Assembly: GCA_902792635.1 (NCBI GenBank)
Contig: CADBAG010000001.1
Coordinates: 1-64,000, forward strand
Direction: 5' to 3'
DNA from: an uncultured Prevotellaceae bacterium
Lineage (GTDB): Bacteria > Bacteroidota > Bacteroidia > Bacteroidales > Bacteroidaceae
Length of the DNA: 64,000 bases
The notes beneath the pieces were generated by a model. It was not told the origin of the DNA. It worked only from the letters and a program-made list of their open reading frames with translations, and searched no databases. This document shows positions 1 through 8,182 of this stretch, in pieces. Both the position numbers and the translations under genes were made by a program. Positions within the stretch are counted from its first letter, which is position 1; the number at the start of each line of letters is the position of its first letter.

Positions 1-166
1 CTTAAAGGGGTCAATGAGATATCCTTCTTCATGTACCGTCTCACGCAAGTTTTGGGTTAGTGATTGTTAGGGCTCGTCCACAGAAAAATCCGGTGCCCCG
101 TAATCGCCTCTCGATTGCACTGATATCATCCATTGGAATCGGTGTAGTGCCGTGATCCCTCTTCAT
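1..166 (-). pseudogene. possible broken gene fragment running off the window start
   Basis: A short reading frame starts with ATG at 166 and codes 41 residues (it begins MKRDHGTTPIPMDD) before a stop at 41-43. In a second frame, bases 66-1 stay open and give a protein-like stretch (LRETVHEEGYLIDPF) that continues beyond the window. The two pieces look like one gene interrupted by a frameshift close to position 45. I do not recognise the family. It lies beside an inverted array and a tRNA gene, a usual place for remains of integrated elements. It could also be chance open sequence. Confidence 0.25.
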
Positions 167-184
167 TTCTAAAGTATTAATCTT

Positions 185-426
185 TTCACCTACACCTTTT
201 TCTTTGTATTTCACTGTTTATCAATAACTTTACTTCAAAATCACCTACACCCTGCCTACACCTGCCTACACCCACCTACACCCGTCTCTCACGCGGCATA
301 CTTGGACACTATCCTTTCGGTGTAAGTGGGTGTAGGTGGGTGTAGGCAGCTGTAGGCAGGGTGTAGGTGAAAAGTCTTATAACTTACCGACTCTCAATCT
401 CTTAAAGCGAAAAAGGTGTAGGTGAA
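185..426. repeat. nested inverted repeat of CACCTACACC-like units
   Basis: Bases 241-283 and 328-370 are inverted copies of each other over 43 positions with one mismatch, around a 44-base centre. An outer pair, 185-201 and 410-426, is also inverted and perfect. Each arm is itself made of direct copies of a CCTACACC-type unit (CCTGCCTACACC, CCACCTACACCC). The whole could extrude as a cruciform or, if transcribed, form one long hairpin. The iteron-like units recall replication or excision origins, but no replication or integrase gene is visible here. The function is unknown. Confidence 0.85.
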
Positions 427-439
427 TAAAAATAATAAC

Positions 440-469
440 GAAAAAAGGGAAACCCCTTTGGGTTTCCCT
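440..469 (-). terminator. rho-independent terminator of tRNA-Ser
   Basis: On the minus strand a nine-base-pair stem (GGGAAACCC, 468-460, with GGGTTTCCC, 455-447) is followed by six T residues at 446-441. It starts 12 bases past the encoded CCA end of the tRNA gene. Confidence 0.85.
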
Positions 470-479
470 GTCAATGCTT

Positions 480-571
480 TGGCGGAAGGTGAGGGATTCA
501 AACCCCCGATACCACGTAATGGGTATACCAGATTTCGAGTCTAGCGCATTCGGTCACTCTGCCAACCTTCC
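480..571 (-). tRNA. tRNA-Ser (anticodon CGA)
   Basis: Reading the minus strand, the acceptor strand GGAAGGT (571-565) pairs with ACCTTCC near the 3' end, followed by G73 and an encoded CCA. The anticodon loop is CTCGAAA, anticodon CGA, which reads UCG serine codons. The T arm contains GGTTTGAATCC. A long variable arm, as expected for tRNA-Ser, lies between the anticodon and T arms. It is followed by a strong terminator and preceded by a TAATTTTG box, so it seems to be a single-gene unit. Confidence 0.93.
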
Positions 572-606
572 AAGTCGCTTCTCGGAAAATTTCCGAAAAG
601 CAGTTG

Positions 607-614
607 CAAAATTA
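607..614 (-). promoter_or_regulatory. -7 box for tRNA-Ser
   Basis: The minus strand reads TAATTTTG, a match to the Bacteroidetes -7 element TAnnTTTG, 36 bases upstream of the tRNA 5' end. No clear TTTG element lies at the expected upstream distance. Confidence 0.5.
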
Positions 615-658
615 CTTATTATTTATCAGACGAGAGGGATGATGAATAGTAATTAACG

Positions 659-1333
659 TTATTTTAACAAATCGGGGCGGAGACGCTTCGTGCGCTCCAA
701 CGCCTGATCCATTTCCCACTGTTTAATCTTCGCCTCATTGCCTGAGAGCAGGATATCGGGCACCTTCCAGCCTTTATAGTCGGCCGGGCGTGTGTAGATA
801 GGCGCTGCGAGGAGGTCGTCCTGGAAACAATCGGAGAGGGCGCTCTGGTCGTCGCTGATGACCCCCGGCACGAGACGTACCACGGCATCGGCGATGACGG
901 CAGCTGCCAGTTCGCCCCCCGTGAGCACGAAGTCTCCCACGCTTATCTCCCGTGTGATGAGATGGTCGCGTATGCGCTGGTCGATGCCTTTGTAGTGCCC
1001 ACAGAGGATGATAAGGTTCTGCTGCAGACTCATGTCGTTGGCCATCTTCTGGTCGAAGCGCTCCCCATCGGGGGAGACATAGATGACGTCGTCGTATTCG
1101 CGCTCCTTCTTCAGCGCGGAGATAGCGTTGTCGATAGGCTCACACTGCATCACCATCCCCGCGAATCCGCCGTAGGGATAGTCGTCCACGCGCCGCCATT
1201 TGTCTTTGGTATAGTCGCGGAGGTTGTGGAGATGGATCTCCGCCAGTCCTTTCTTCTGTGCCCGTGCGAGGATGCTCTCGTTGACAAAGCCCTCAAGCAT
1301 CTCGGGCAACACGGTGATAATATCTATTCTCAT
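659..1333 (-). CDS. trmD: tRNA (guanine37-N1)-methyltransferase TrmD
   Basis: TrmD transfers a methyl group from S-adenosylmethionine to N1 of G37 in tRNAs that read CNN codons, which prevents +1 frameshifting. The 224-residue length fits the family. Visible family signatures are YGGFAGMVM (about residues 54-62), the trefoil-knot segment [10 protein letters not shown] (about 111-120) and [14 protein letters not shown] (about 131-144), which forms the cofactor pocket. The start is the first ATG of a frame that begins [12 protein letters not shown], the normal N-terminus. It lies eight bases downstream of ligA and is probably co-transcribed with it. Elsewhere trmD often sits with ribosomal genes; here it does not. 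Confidence 0.97.
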   Translation of the reverse strand: MRIDIITVLPEMLEGFVNESILARAQKKGLAEIHLHNLRDYTKDKWRRVDDYPYGGFAGMVMQCEPIDNAISALKKEREYDDVIYVSPDGERFDQKMANDMSLQQNLIILCGHYKGIDQRIRDHLITREISVGDFVLTGGELAAAVIADAVVRLVPGVISDDQSALSDCFQDDLLAAPIYTRPADYKGWKVPDILLSGNEAKIKQWEMDQALERTKRLRPDLLK

Positions 1334-1341
1334 ATTTTCAA

Positions 1342-3345
1342 TTATTCATTTGATGTAAATCGTTCCACAAACTCATCCTCTGAGATGATAGGGATGTTGA
1401 GTTGGTGTGCTTTCTGATTCTTACTGCTTGTAGAGTTGACGTCGTTGTTGATGAGGAACGAGGTCGACTTGCTCACGGAGCCTGTCACCTTTCCGCCCTG
1501 ACTCTCGATATAGGCTTTGAGCTCATTGCGGTTCTTGTAATGGTGCACGTCGCCCGTGACGACGAAGGTCAGACCCTTGCATTTAGCGCCAGTTGCAGCT
1601 GTGGATGTCTGCTCGATATGCAGTTCGCCTATCAGTTTATCGTATACTCTTCTGTTCTCTTCATTTGAGAACCATTGTACAAACGACTTAGCCTTCTCCG
1701 GTCCGATACCCGGAATCATCGCCAATGTCTCCTCAGCCTTCGGCGTAAAGAGTGTGGCGGGCTCTGCGTTGCCTTCTGCAAGACTTACGAGCTTGTCGAG
1801 CTGATAAGCCGACAGCAGTCGGTTGCACACATCCTGACCGCAAAGTGGAATGCTGAGCGCATAGAGCAGTCGGCGAGCTTCTACGGTGCGTGCTTTCTCC
1901 ACCGACTCCACGATATTGTTAGCCGACTTGTCCCCGAATCCATCGAGGCGTGCTATCTCCGTAGTGTGCTCGGGAAGGTGGAAGATGTCGGCAAAGTCCT
2001 TGATCCATCCGAGGTTAACGAAACGCTGCAGCGTCTGCTCGGAGATGCCGTCGATGTTCACGCCTTGCTTCGAGACGAACCGAGCGAACTTCTTCAATTG
2101 TTTCGCCGGGCAGGCGGGGTTGGTGCAGTGGAGCGTCTTCGTGCCGCTTGCCGGACTGACTGTTACCTCAGCCGGAGCACCGCATACCGGGCAGCGGTCG
2201 GGAACCTCCAAGGTACCCACGGCTTGTCTGATCTTGATGACCTTCGGGATGATCTTGTTGGCTTTGATAACTTCCAATACCGAGCCTTTGCCACCGATGC
2301 CGAGTCGCTCACACTCACTGATATTGCATAGGGAGGCACGCTTCACAGTCGTCCCTTCGAGCTCCACAGGTTTGAACACGGCTACGGGAGAGATAGTTGA
2401 GGCCGCACAGCTCCATTCGATGTGGTCGAGCTCTGTCACGGCACTCTCATCGGCCCATTTGAAGGCATAGCCGGCGCGGGTGGCATGGTGCCCCGTTACA
2501 GAGCCTGTGGCGGCATATGCCGTGTCGTCGTAGGCGATGACGAGACCGTCGACGGGGTAGGGGTTCTCGCGGCGTGTCACCTTCAGTGTCCAGCGGTCGA
2601 TGACTGCATCGATATTCTCAAGGGTCGGGTGCTCAATAAGCTCATGGTCTACACAGTTGAGACCCACAGCCTTGAGCCAGTCCATACGCTTGCCCCAAGA
2701 GAGGATCTCCTCATCGGTATGCACGAGCGTGAACGGGATCCAGTGGATATGTCGTTGTGCCACTTCGCGCGGATCTTTAAGTGACAACGAGCCAGAGGCG
2801 AGATTACGAGGGTTGGCATATTCCTCGTCGCTCTCAAGGTTGAAGCGTTCAAAATCCTCATAGGAGATGACAGCCTCACCACGTACCACCACGTGTCCGC
2901 TAGCTTTGATGGTCTGTGGAATGCCGTCGATAGCCTTGGCGAGGTGGGTGATGTTCGTGCCGATATGTCCGTCGCCGCGCGTGACGACCTTTGTCAGATG
3001 ACCATCATCATAGGTCACGACGAGTGTCAGACCATCCAGCTTCCAAGAGAGCCAGATTGGTCTGCCTTCGGCCCATTTCACGAGATCCTCACGCTTCTTC
3101 GTCTTAGCCAAAGAGAGGGCGGGGAACTCGTGCGCCTCCTTCTGTCCGGCCATGGTGTCGGCAGAGACCTTGTGGGTCGGCGAGCCCGGGAGCACCGTAC
3201 CCGTCTCTTGCTCGAGACGGCGCAGTTGGTCGAACTTAGCATCCCACTCATAGTCGGTCATCAGTTCGCCCCGGCCATTGTAATAAGCGTCGGAAGCTGC
3301 GTTGAGCTCACTGACGAGCTGCTTCATCAAATCTATGTTGCTCAT
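1342..3345 (-). CDS. ligA: NAD-dependent DNA ligase LigA (divergent form)
   Basis: The enzyme seals nicks in DNA through an adenylated lysine, using NAD+. The 667-residue chain has the full domain order: N-terminal NAD-binding helices with SPTHKV, the adenylation site WKLDG (about residue 100), RGDG (about 123), the four-cysteine zinc site CPVCG/CTNPACP (about 387-410), helix-hairpin-helix repeats ([15 protein letters not shown]), and a C-terminal BRCT domain starting near LTFVVTGD. Some usually strict motifs differ: [11 protein letters not shown] replaces the common NPRNAAAGSLRQ, and [12 protein letters not shown] replaces TRGDG.GEDVT. This may therefore be an acquired or second ligase rather than the standard Bacteroidales one. 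It is followed at eight bases by trmD. Confidence 0.93.
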   Translation of the reverse strand: MSNIDLMKQLVSELNAASDAYYNGRGELMTDYEWDAKFDQLRRLEQETGTVLPGSPTHKVSADTMAGQKEAHEFPALSLAKTKKREDLVKWAEGRPIWLSWKLDGLTLVVTYDDGHLTKVVTRGDGHIGTNITHLAKAIDGIPQTIKASGHVVVRGEAVISYEDFERFNLESDEEYANPRNLASGSLSLKDPREVAQRHIHWIPFTLVHTDEEILSWGKRMDWLKAVGLNCVDHELIEHPTLENIDAVIDRWTLKVTRRENPYPVDGLVIAYDDTAYAATGSVTGHHATRAGYAFKWADESAVTELDHIEWSCAASTISPVAVFKPVELEGTTVKRASLCNISECERLGIGGKGSVLEVIKANKIIPKVIKIRQAVGTLEVPDRCPVCGAPAEVTVSPASGTKTLHCTNPACPAKQLKKFARFVSKQGVNIDGISEQTLQRFVNLGWIKDFADIFHLPEHTTEIARLDGFGDKSANNIVESVEKARTVEARRLLYALSIPLCGQDVCNRLLSAYQLDKLVSLAEGNAEPATLFTPKAEETLAMIPGIGPEKAKSFVQWFSNEENRRVYDKLIGELHIEQTSTAATGAKCKGLTFVVTGDVHHYKNRNELKAYIESQGGKVTGSVSKSTSFLINNDVNSTSSKNQKAHQLNIPIISEDEFVERFTSNE

Positions 3346-3380
3346 GGTGATTTTTCTTTGGAATATCGTGAAATCAGATG

Positions 3381-3388
3381 CAAAGATA
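3381..3388 (-). promoter_or_regulatory. -7 box for ligA-trmD
   Basis: The minus strand reads TATCTTTG, followed by C, 36 bases upstream of the ligA ATG. This matches TAnnTTTG. The upstream element is not clear. Confidence 0.55.
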
Positions 3389-3456
3389 CGGATTGTTTTT
3401 CAATAAACTATAAATCTTATCCATAATTTCGTAACGGAGGAGCGGTGGAAAAGTCC

Positions 3457-3464
3457 TACCTTTG
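3457..3464 (+). promoter_or_regulatory. -7 box for copZ-copA
   Basis: TACCTTTG followed by C lies 68 bases before the copZ ATG and matches the Bacteroidetes -7 element. The family C palindrome at 3475-3500 would fall inside the transcribed leader. Confidence 0.6.
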
Positions 3465-3474
3465 CAATCGTAAA

Positions 3475-3500
3475 ACCGTAGGGGCGGCCCCTACGGTGTA
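3475..3500. repeat. family C palindrome in the copZ leader
   Basis: CCGTAGGGGCGGCCCCTACGG is almost a perfect palindrome. It is the shortest copy of the GGGGCGGCC family seen at 5.7, 10.7, 16.2 and 34.2 kb. Here it sits between promoter and gene, so it would form a hairpin in the 5' leader. Confidence 0.75.
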
Positions 3501-3531
3501 ACCGAACATTGATAATTAAAATAACAGAATC

Positions 3532-3741
3532 ATGAAAAAGGTATTTACAGTAAACGGAATGAAATGCGAGCATTGCAAGGCTCATGTGGAGAATGCACTT
3601 AACACGCTGAATGGTGTAACAAGTGCTGTGGTCTCTTTGGCTGACCACAATGTAAACGTCGACTATGATGAGGCTAAGGTCACACCCGAGCAGATGAAAG
3701 AGGCTGTCGACGGTGCCGGCCACTACGAGATGGAACTATAG
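3532..3741 (+). CDS. copZ: CopZ-like copper chaperone (HMA domain)
   Basis: A 69-residue single heavy-metal-associated domain. The metal site GMKCEHC (residues 9-15) matches GMxCxxC, which binds Cu(I) through two cysteines. Family members carry copper in the cytoplasm to the partner ATPase or regulator. It lies 15 bases before copA, whose own HMA domain has the same fold, so the two probably form one operon. There is no signal peptide. A mercury or zinc chaperone is the main alternative, but the copA context favours copper. Confidence 0.9.
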   Translation: MKKVFTVNGMKCEHCKAHVENALNTLNGVTSAVVSLADHNVNVDYDEAKVTPEQMKEAVDGAGHYEMEL

Positions 3742-3756
3742 AGAAAGGAGGTCTGA

Positions 3757-5655
3757 GTGAAACAGACAATACCAGTCATTGGCATGGCATGCGCCTCATG
3801 CTCTGCCAATGTAGAAAGGAAACTCAACTCGCTGCCGGGCATCAGCAGTGCAGCCGTAAGTCTCGCAGGTCGCTCGGCACTGGTCGACTACGACCCTGAG
3901 AAGATCTCCTTGGAGACGATGAAGAAGGAGATCAACGGCATCGGCTATGACCTTGTGATCGAGAAGGACCGCTCGGTAGAGGAGATCCAGAAGCGCGAGT
4001 ATACCATTCTCACGCGCAAGACCATCCTCTCCTGGATCCTTTCTATCGTCGGCATGACGGTCAATATGCACTGGATTAATGTTGGCGGTGTATCGACAGC
4101 CAATCAGATTGGTCTCTTGATAGCCCTTGCTAACATGTTCTTCTGCGGTCGTTCGTTCTATGTCACTACTGTCCGTCAGCTCCGTCATGGTGCTGCAAAC
4201 ATGGATACCCTTGTGGCACTCTCCACGAGTATTGCTTTTATCTTCTCAGCTTACAACACGTTCTGGGGCGATCCGTCGCTGACTTATTTCGATTCGTGTG
4301 GCATGATCATCACCTTTGTCCTCACTGGCCGCATGCTTGAGGAGAAAGCCAAGGACAGTACTGCTACAAGTATTCGTCAGCTTATGGGGATGGCGCCTAA
4401 GACTGCGCACATCGTCGAGGATGGTGAGGTGCGTGAGGTGCCTATCTCTACGATTGATGTCGGTGATGTCCTTGAGGTCCGTCCCGGTGAAAAGGTGCCT
4501 GTCGATGGTGAGGTCATCTCTGCAGAGAGTTTCATGACGGCCGATGCTGCTTATGTCGATGAGAGCATGATCACGGGTGAGCCTACGCCGGCCGAGAAGA
4601 AGAAGGGCTCAAAGGTACTTGCCGGTACCATTCCTTCGCAGGGTAAGTTCCGTATGCGCGCCCGTCAGGTCGGTGAGAATACAGCTTTAGCCCATATCAT
4701 CCGGATGGTGCAGGAGGCGGAGGGCTCCAAGGCTCCTGTGCAGCGCATTGTGGACAAGGCTGTGATGGTCTTTGTGCCCGTTGTCGGTGCCCTCGCCCTC
4801 ATCACGTTCTTCCTCTGGCTGGGTCTCGGTGGTACGGCTATGTTGCCGAAGGCCATTGTCTCGGCTGTCACAGTGCTCGTCATCGCATGCCCTTGCGCCA
4901 TGGGTCTCGCTACGCCTACAGCGCTCATGGTAGGTATCGGAAAAGCCGCCGATAAGCACGTGCTCATCAAGGACGCTACGGCCTTAGAGCGTATGCGCAA
5001 AGTGGATGTGCTCGTGACCGATAAGACCGGCACGTTGACCATCCCCAATCAGAATGTCGACTTCACGAAAGCTGATGATCTGCCGCTTGAAGCCCGTGAG
5101 ACGCTCAAACCTCACGCTGCTGAGGCCATGAAAGAACTTCAGGACAAGGGAATTGATGTGTGGATGATGAGTGGCGACAAGGAGGAAGCGGCCAAGTACT
5201 GGGCTGATAAAGCCGGTATCAAGCATTATAAAGCCAAATGTGTTCCGCAGGACAAGGAGAATATCGTCAGGCAGTTGAAGTCAGAAGGCAAGACCGTTGC
5301 GATGATCGGAGACGGCATCAACGACACGCAGGCACTGGCTTTGGCCGATGTCTCTATCGCCATTGGTACAGGAACGGATGTGGCGATGGATGTGGCACAG
5401 GTCACATTGATGACCGATGACCTCCGCGCATTGCCTTTCAGTTTCACGCTGAGCAAGAAAACGACGCGGATGATCTGGGAGAACCTCTTCTGGGCGTTCA
5501 TCTACAACATCATCTGCATTCCGTTGGCTGCCGGTGTGCTTTATCTCTTTTATGATAATCCTCCTATCCAGCTCACACCGATGTGGGGCTCAGCCCTCAT
5601 GGCGTTCTCAAGCGTCAGCGTGGTGCTTAACTCATTGCGGTTGAAATGGGTATAA
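3757..5655 (+). CDS. copA: CopA-type Cu(I)-exporting P1B ATPase with very short N-domain
   Basis: The pump moves Cu(I) out of the cytoplasm with ATP. The start is GTG at 3757 behind a strong AGGAGG. Visible parts: one HMA domain (GMACASC, residues 9-15), membrane helices, actuator motif TGEP, metal-binding CPC (378-380) in a transmembrane helix, phosphorylation site DKTGT (Asp422), MSGDK and hinge GDGIND (518). Only about 96 residues separate DKTGT from GDGIND, against roughly 200 in E. coli CopA. The usual nucleotide-binding N-domain with its His-Pro dipeptide is therefore missing or reduced to a short linker. The total of 632 residues is short for the same reason. The frame is intact and flanking motifs are normal, so this looks like a real variant rather than a sequencing error. 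Confidence 0.93.
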   Translation: MKQTIPVIGMACASCSANVERKLNSLPGISSAAVSLAGRSALVDYDPEKISLETMKKEINGIGYDLVIEKDRSVEEIQKREYTILTRKTILSWILSIVGMTVNMHWINVGGVSTANQIGLLIALANMFFCGRSFYVTTVRQLRHGAANMDTLVALSTSIAFIFSAYNTFWGDPSLTYFDSCGMIITFVLTGRMLEEKAKDSTATSIRQLMGMAPKTAHIVEDGEVREVPISTIDVGDVLEVRPGEKVPVDGEVISAESFMTADAAYVDESMITGEPTPAEKKKGSKVLAGTIPSQGKFRMRARQVGENTALAHIIRMVQEAEGSKAPVQRIVDKAVMVFVPVVGALALITFFLWLGLGGTAMLPKAIVSAVTVLVIACPCAMGLATPTALMVGIGKAADKHVLIKDATALERMRKVDVLVTDKTGTLTIPNQNVDFTKADDLPLEARETLKPHAAEAMKELQDKGIDVWMMSGDKEEAAKYWADKAGIKHYKAKCVPQDKENIVRQLKSEGKTVAMIGDGINDTQALALADVSIAIGTGTDVAMDVAQVTLMTDDLRALPFSFTLSKKTTRMIWENLFWAFIYNIICIPLAAGVLYLFYDNPPIQLTPMWGSALMAFSSVSVVLNSLRLKWV

Positions 5656-5695
5656 CACGTATTTTGTTGTTGGTATTACGGTTTTAGCTGGTTTC

Positions 5696-5735
5696 ACCGT
5701 AGGGGCGGCCCTTGTGGCCGCCCTATTTTTTTGCT
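5696..5735 (+). terminator. family C hairpin acting as copA terminator
   Basis: GGGCGGCC and GGCCGCCC form a GC-rich stem around CTTGT, followed by TATTTTTTT. This is an ideal rho-independent terminator for copA and also a member of the family C repeats. Confidence 0.75.
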
Positions 5736-5800
5736 ACTGGCAGTCGCTATGCGACTGCATACACGACACAGCAATAAAAAATATGAAGCGAAAACGGTTC

Positions 5801-5855
5801 CTATGGTGGTAATCTCTCCCTCCCCTGGATTGGGGAGGGGTAGGGGTGGGGCCGT
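5801..5855. repeat. family D repeat (CCCTCCCC hairpin)
   Basis: The unit runs GGTGGTAATCTC, CCTCCCCTGG, ATT, GGGGAGGGG and GGGGTGGGGCC. The copy at 25336-25390 is the same unit in reverse orientation, including the GGTGGTAA flank. Confidence 0.8.
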
Positions 5856-5870
5856 CATTTTCTTTCTTTT

Positions 5871-5905
5871 TTTGCTTACACTTAAAAAAACTTTTCTTAC
5901 CTTTG
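5871..5905 (+). promoter_or_regulatory. promoter of the cobalamin riboswitch-btu operon
   Basis: TTTG at 5871-5874 and TACCTTTG at 5898-5905, with 23 bases between them (slightly long). The riboswitch begins about ten bases downstream. Confidence 0.6.
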
Positions 5906-5910
5906 CACTT

Positions 5911-6130
5911 GCCAAGGTGGTTCGCCTTTAATCGGGCGATTAAAAGGGAACCGTGTGCGAATCACGGACAGTCCCGCTGCTGTGTGCGGTATGGTGAACA
6001 TTCACAATATATTCCTAATGGATGATCACCACGGATAAGCAATAAGTCACTGAGACATCAAAGTTTAACTAAATCGTTAGTTGTCTTGGGAAGACGCTTG
6101 TCTGAAGCCGCGAGCCAGAAGACCTGCCTC
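5911..6130 (+). promoter_or_regulatory. cobalamin riboswitch upstream of btuB
   Basis: The leader holds the features of an adenosylcobalamin-type riboswitch: an early AAGGTGGTTCGCC segment, AAAAGGGAA then CCGTGTGCGAATCACGG, the core GACAGTCCCGCTGCTGTG, and near the end the B12 box (GAGCCAGAAGACCTGCC, 6111-6127). It ends about 35 bases before the btuB ATG, so bound cobalamin would block expression, probably at translation initiation. No open T-tailed terminator is visible between box and gene. Any reading frame that starts inside this element is not a real N-terminus. Confidence 0.92.
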
Positions 6131-6164
6131 TTGGTGTATATTTATTTCAAGTTCTCGAGGAAGG

Positions 6165-8156
6165 ATGCGAAAGCAGGTATTGATCACTTTAGCCTTGGCG
6201 GCATGCTCTGTCAGCGTGTCGGCACAAGAGGATAGTGTGTTGCTGAAAGGCGTGGAGATAGTGCGCCCGGCAATGCATGGCTCTGTATTGTCCACCACGC
6301 TCGTCCAGTCGCTCGATGCCTCAACCCTGCGTCTCTTGGGCGTCTCTGATGTTGCTGACGCCGTGAAACGTATGGCGGGAGTCTACGTGCGCGACTACGG
6401 TGGCATCGGCGGCATGAAGACCGTCTCGCTTCACAGTTTAGGTGCGGCCCATACTTCTGTGGTCTACGATGGCGTCTCACTGAGCAACACACAGGCCGGC
6501 CAGATCGATATCGCACGATACAGTGCGGATAATCTTGACAATGTGTCGGTGAGTATTGGAGAGGAGCATGACCTCATGTCCTCCGCACGTCAGTATGCTT
6601 CTGCCGGTGTGCTCTCGATGCGCTCTGAGCAGCCCCATTTCGATACTGGAAAGAATTATGCTTTAAGATTTCGTGTTGAGGGCGGCTCCTTTGGTTTTGT
6701 TACACCTTCATTGATGTGGTGGCAACGGTTAGGTGCTAAAACAAGTCTGTCTGTTTTTGGCAAGTTCATGCGTGCTGATGGGCAGTACCCCTTTACTCTC
6801 GTCAATGCAAGCATGAAGACGCGCGAGCACCGTTACAACACGGATATCAACTCTTGGCTATGTGAGGCTAATCTTTATCATACCTTTGCTGACAACAGTC
6901 GCTTAGAAGCGAAGGTCTATGGCTATTCCTCGCGCAGGGGCCTTCCGGGAGTTATCATCCTCTATGCTAACCCGTCTCAGGAACGAATGTGGGATAAAGA
7001 TATGTTCGCACAGGCGGCTTACAACAAGGACTTTAACAAGCATCTATCGCTTGCTGCTCGGTTGAAATACACCCATTCGTGGAACAAATACATGGACTGG
7101 GGCTCACAGTATACGGATGGCGTCGACCGTGAGGTGAACAGACAAGATGAGTATTATGGCTCAGCAACGCTCGGATGGCACATCGTGAAAGATTGGAGTG
7201 CAGCCTTGGCGACAGATCTCAGCTATAATCGGTTGAGAAACAATATCTATGTCAATACTGATAATATCGTCCCCCAACCGAGTCGTTGGACCTCCATCAC
7301 CGCCCTGGCTTTGAAAGGTCAGCCCGGAAGGCTGAAGGTGGATGCCAGTCTGACTTATACCTATGCTGCGGAATATGTCTCCTCGGGTGAGGCTCCTGCT
7401 GACAAGAAGCAACTCACCCCATCTTTATCCTTGTCTTATCGCCTCTTAACCGCTACGCCGCTTTACGTTCGTGCTATGGCGAAGAACACGTTCCGGGTGC
7501 CAACCTTCAACGACCTTTACTACAGACGCTTGGGAAATATCTACCTCAAGCCGGAGAAGGCGCATGAGGTTGGAGGCGGATTATCCTATGAAACTCACTA
7601 TAAGGCGCTTCGTCTCCTGACGCTGACCGTGGATGGCTATTATAATAATGTGAAGGATAAGATTGTTGCCTTCCCGTCAACTTATGTGTGGCGGATGGCA
7701 AACTACGGAAGGGTGGACATTATCGGTGTGGATATGACGGCTGGCATCGATGTGGCTTTAACCCCTAAAATAGCTCTTCAAGGTTCTGCAGCCGCTACTT
7801 ATCAGCATGCGGTGGACAAGTCTAACAAAACTTCACAGAGCTACGATAACCAGTTGCCTTATACCCCGCGATGGAGTGGGAGTGGTAATGTCATCTTGAC
7901 AACACCTTGGCTGAACATCGGTTACTCGGTTGTCATGCAGGGAGCTCGGTATAGTATGGCACAGAATAAGCCCGAATACCGCATGCATGCTTTCTGGGAG
8001 CATTCACTGGCACTCTCACATTCCTTTAAAGGGAGCAAATCATTATTGGATATTAGTCTGAAAGCAACCAATTTCACGGATACCCAGTATGAAATCATTA
8101 AATACTATCCGATGCCAGGTAGGCAATGGATAGCTTCCATTACATGGCATATATAA
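6165..8156 (+). CDS. btuB: BtuB-type TonB-dependent cobalamin receptor
   Basis: An outer-membrane receptor that takes up corrinoids using TonB energy. The chosen ATG at 6165 gives a clean signal peptide (MRKQVLITLALAACSVSVSA) and 663 residues; an upstream in-frame start at 6081 would lie inside the riboswitch. The plug domain is visible after the signal (LLGVSDVADAVKRMAGVYVR, then GAAHTSVVYDGV), followed by alternating barrel strands up to the C-terminus QWIASITWHI, which has the alternating hydrophobic pattern of outer-membrane proteins. The riboswitch upstream and the BtuG-like lipoprotein downstream support cobalamin as the substrate. An iron-siderophore receptor is much less likely. Confidence 0.93.
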   Translation: MRKQVLITLALAACSVSVSAQEDSVLLKGVEIVRPAMHGSVLSTTLVQSLDASTLRLLGVSDVADAVKRMAGVYVRDYGGIGGMKTVSLHSLGAAHTSVVYDGVSLSNTQAGQIDIARYSADNLDNVSVSIGEEHDLMSSARQYASAGVLSMRSEQPHFDTGKNYALRFRVEGGSFGFVTPSLMWWQRLGAKTSLSVFGKFMRADGQYPFTLVNASMKTREHRYNTDINSWLCEANLYHTFADNSRLEAKVYGYSSRRGLPGVIILYANPSQERMWDKDMFAQAAYNKDFNKHLSLAARLKYTHSWNKYMDWGSQYTDGVDREVNRQDEYYGSATLGWHIVKDWSAALATDLSYNRLRNNIYVNTDNIVPQPSRWTSITALALKGQPGRLKVDASLTYTYAAEYVSSGEAPADKKQLTPSLSLSYRLLTATPLYVRAMAKNTFRVPTFNDLYYRRLGNIYLKPEKAHEVGGGLSYETHYKALRLLTLTVDGYYNNVKDKIVAFPSTYVWRMANYGRVDIIGVDMTAGIDVALTPKIALQGSAAATYQHAVDKSNKTSQSYDNQLPYTPRWSGSGNVILTTPWLNIGYSVVMQGARYSMAQNKPEYRMHAFWEHSLALSHSFKGSKSLLDISLKATNFTDTQYEIIKYYPMPGRQWIASITWHI

Positions 8157-8182
8157 TCACTAATTACAATAATCGTTTTAAA

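Noticed and set aside
474..656. Plus-strand reading frame of 60 codons
   Set aside because: It runs through the tRNA-Ser gene and its promoter; the translated motif RKVRDSNPRY is tRNA sequence.
5731..5931. Plus-strand frame of 66 codons before btuB
   Set aside because: It covers a family D repeat and the start of the cobalamin riboswitch and has no ribosome site.
6081..6164. Upstream in-frame extension of btuB
   Set aside because: It lies within the riboswitch B12 box and would hide the signal peptide.
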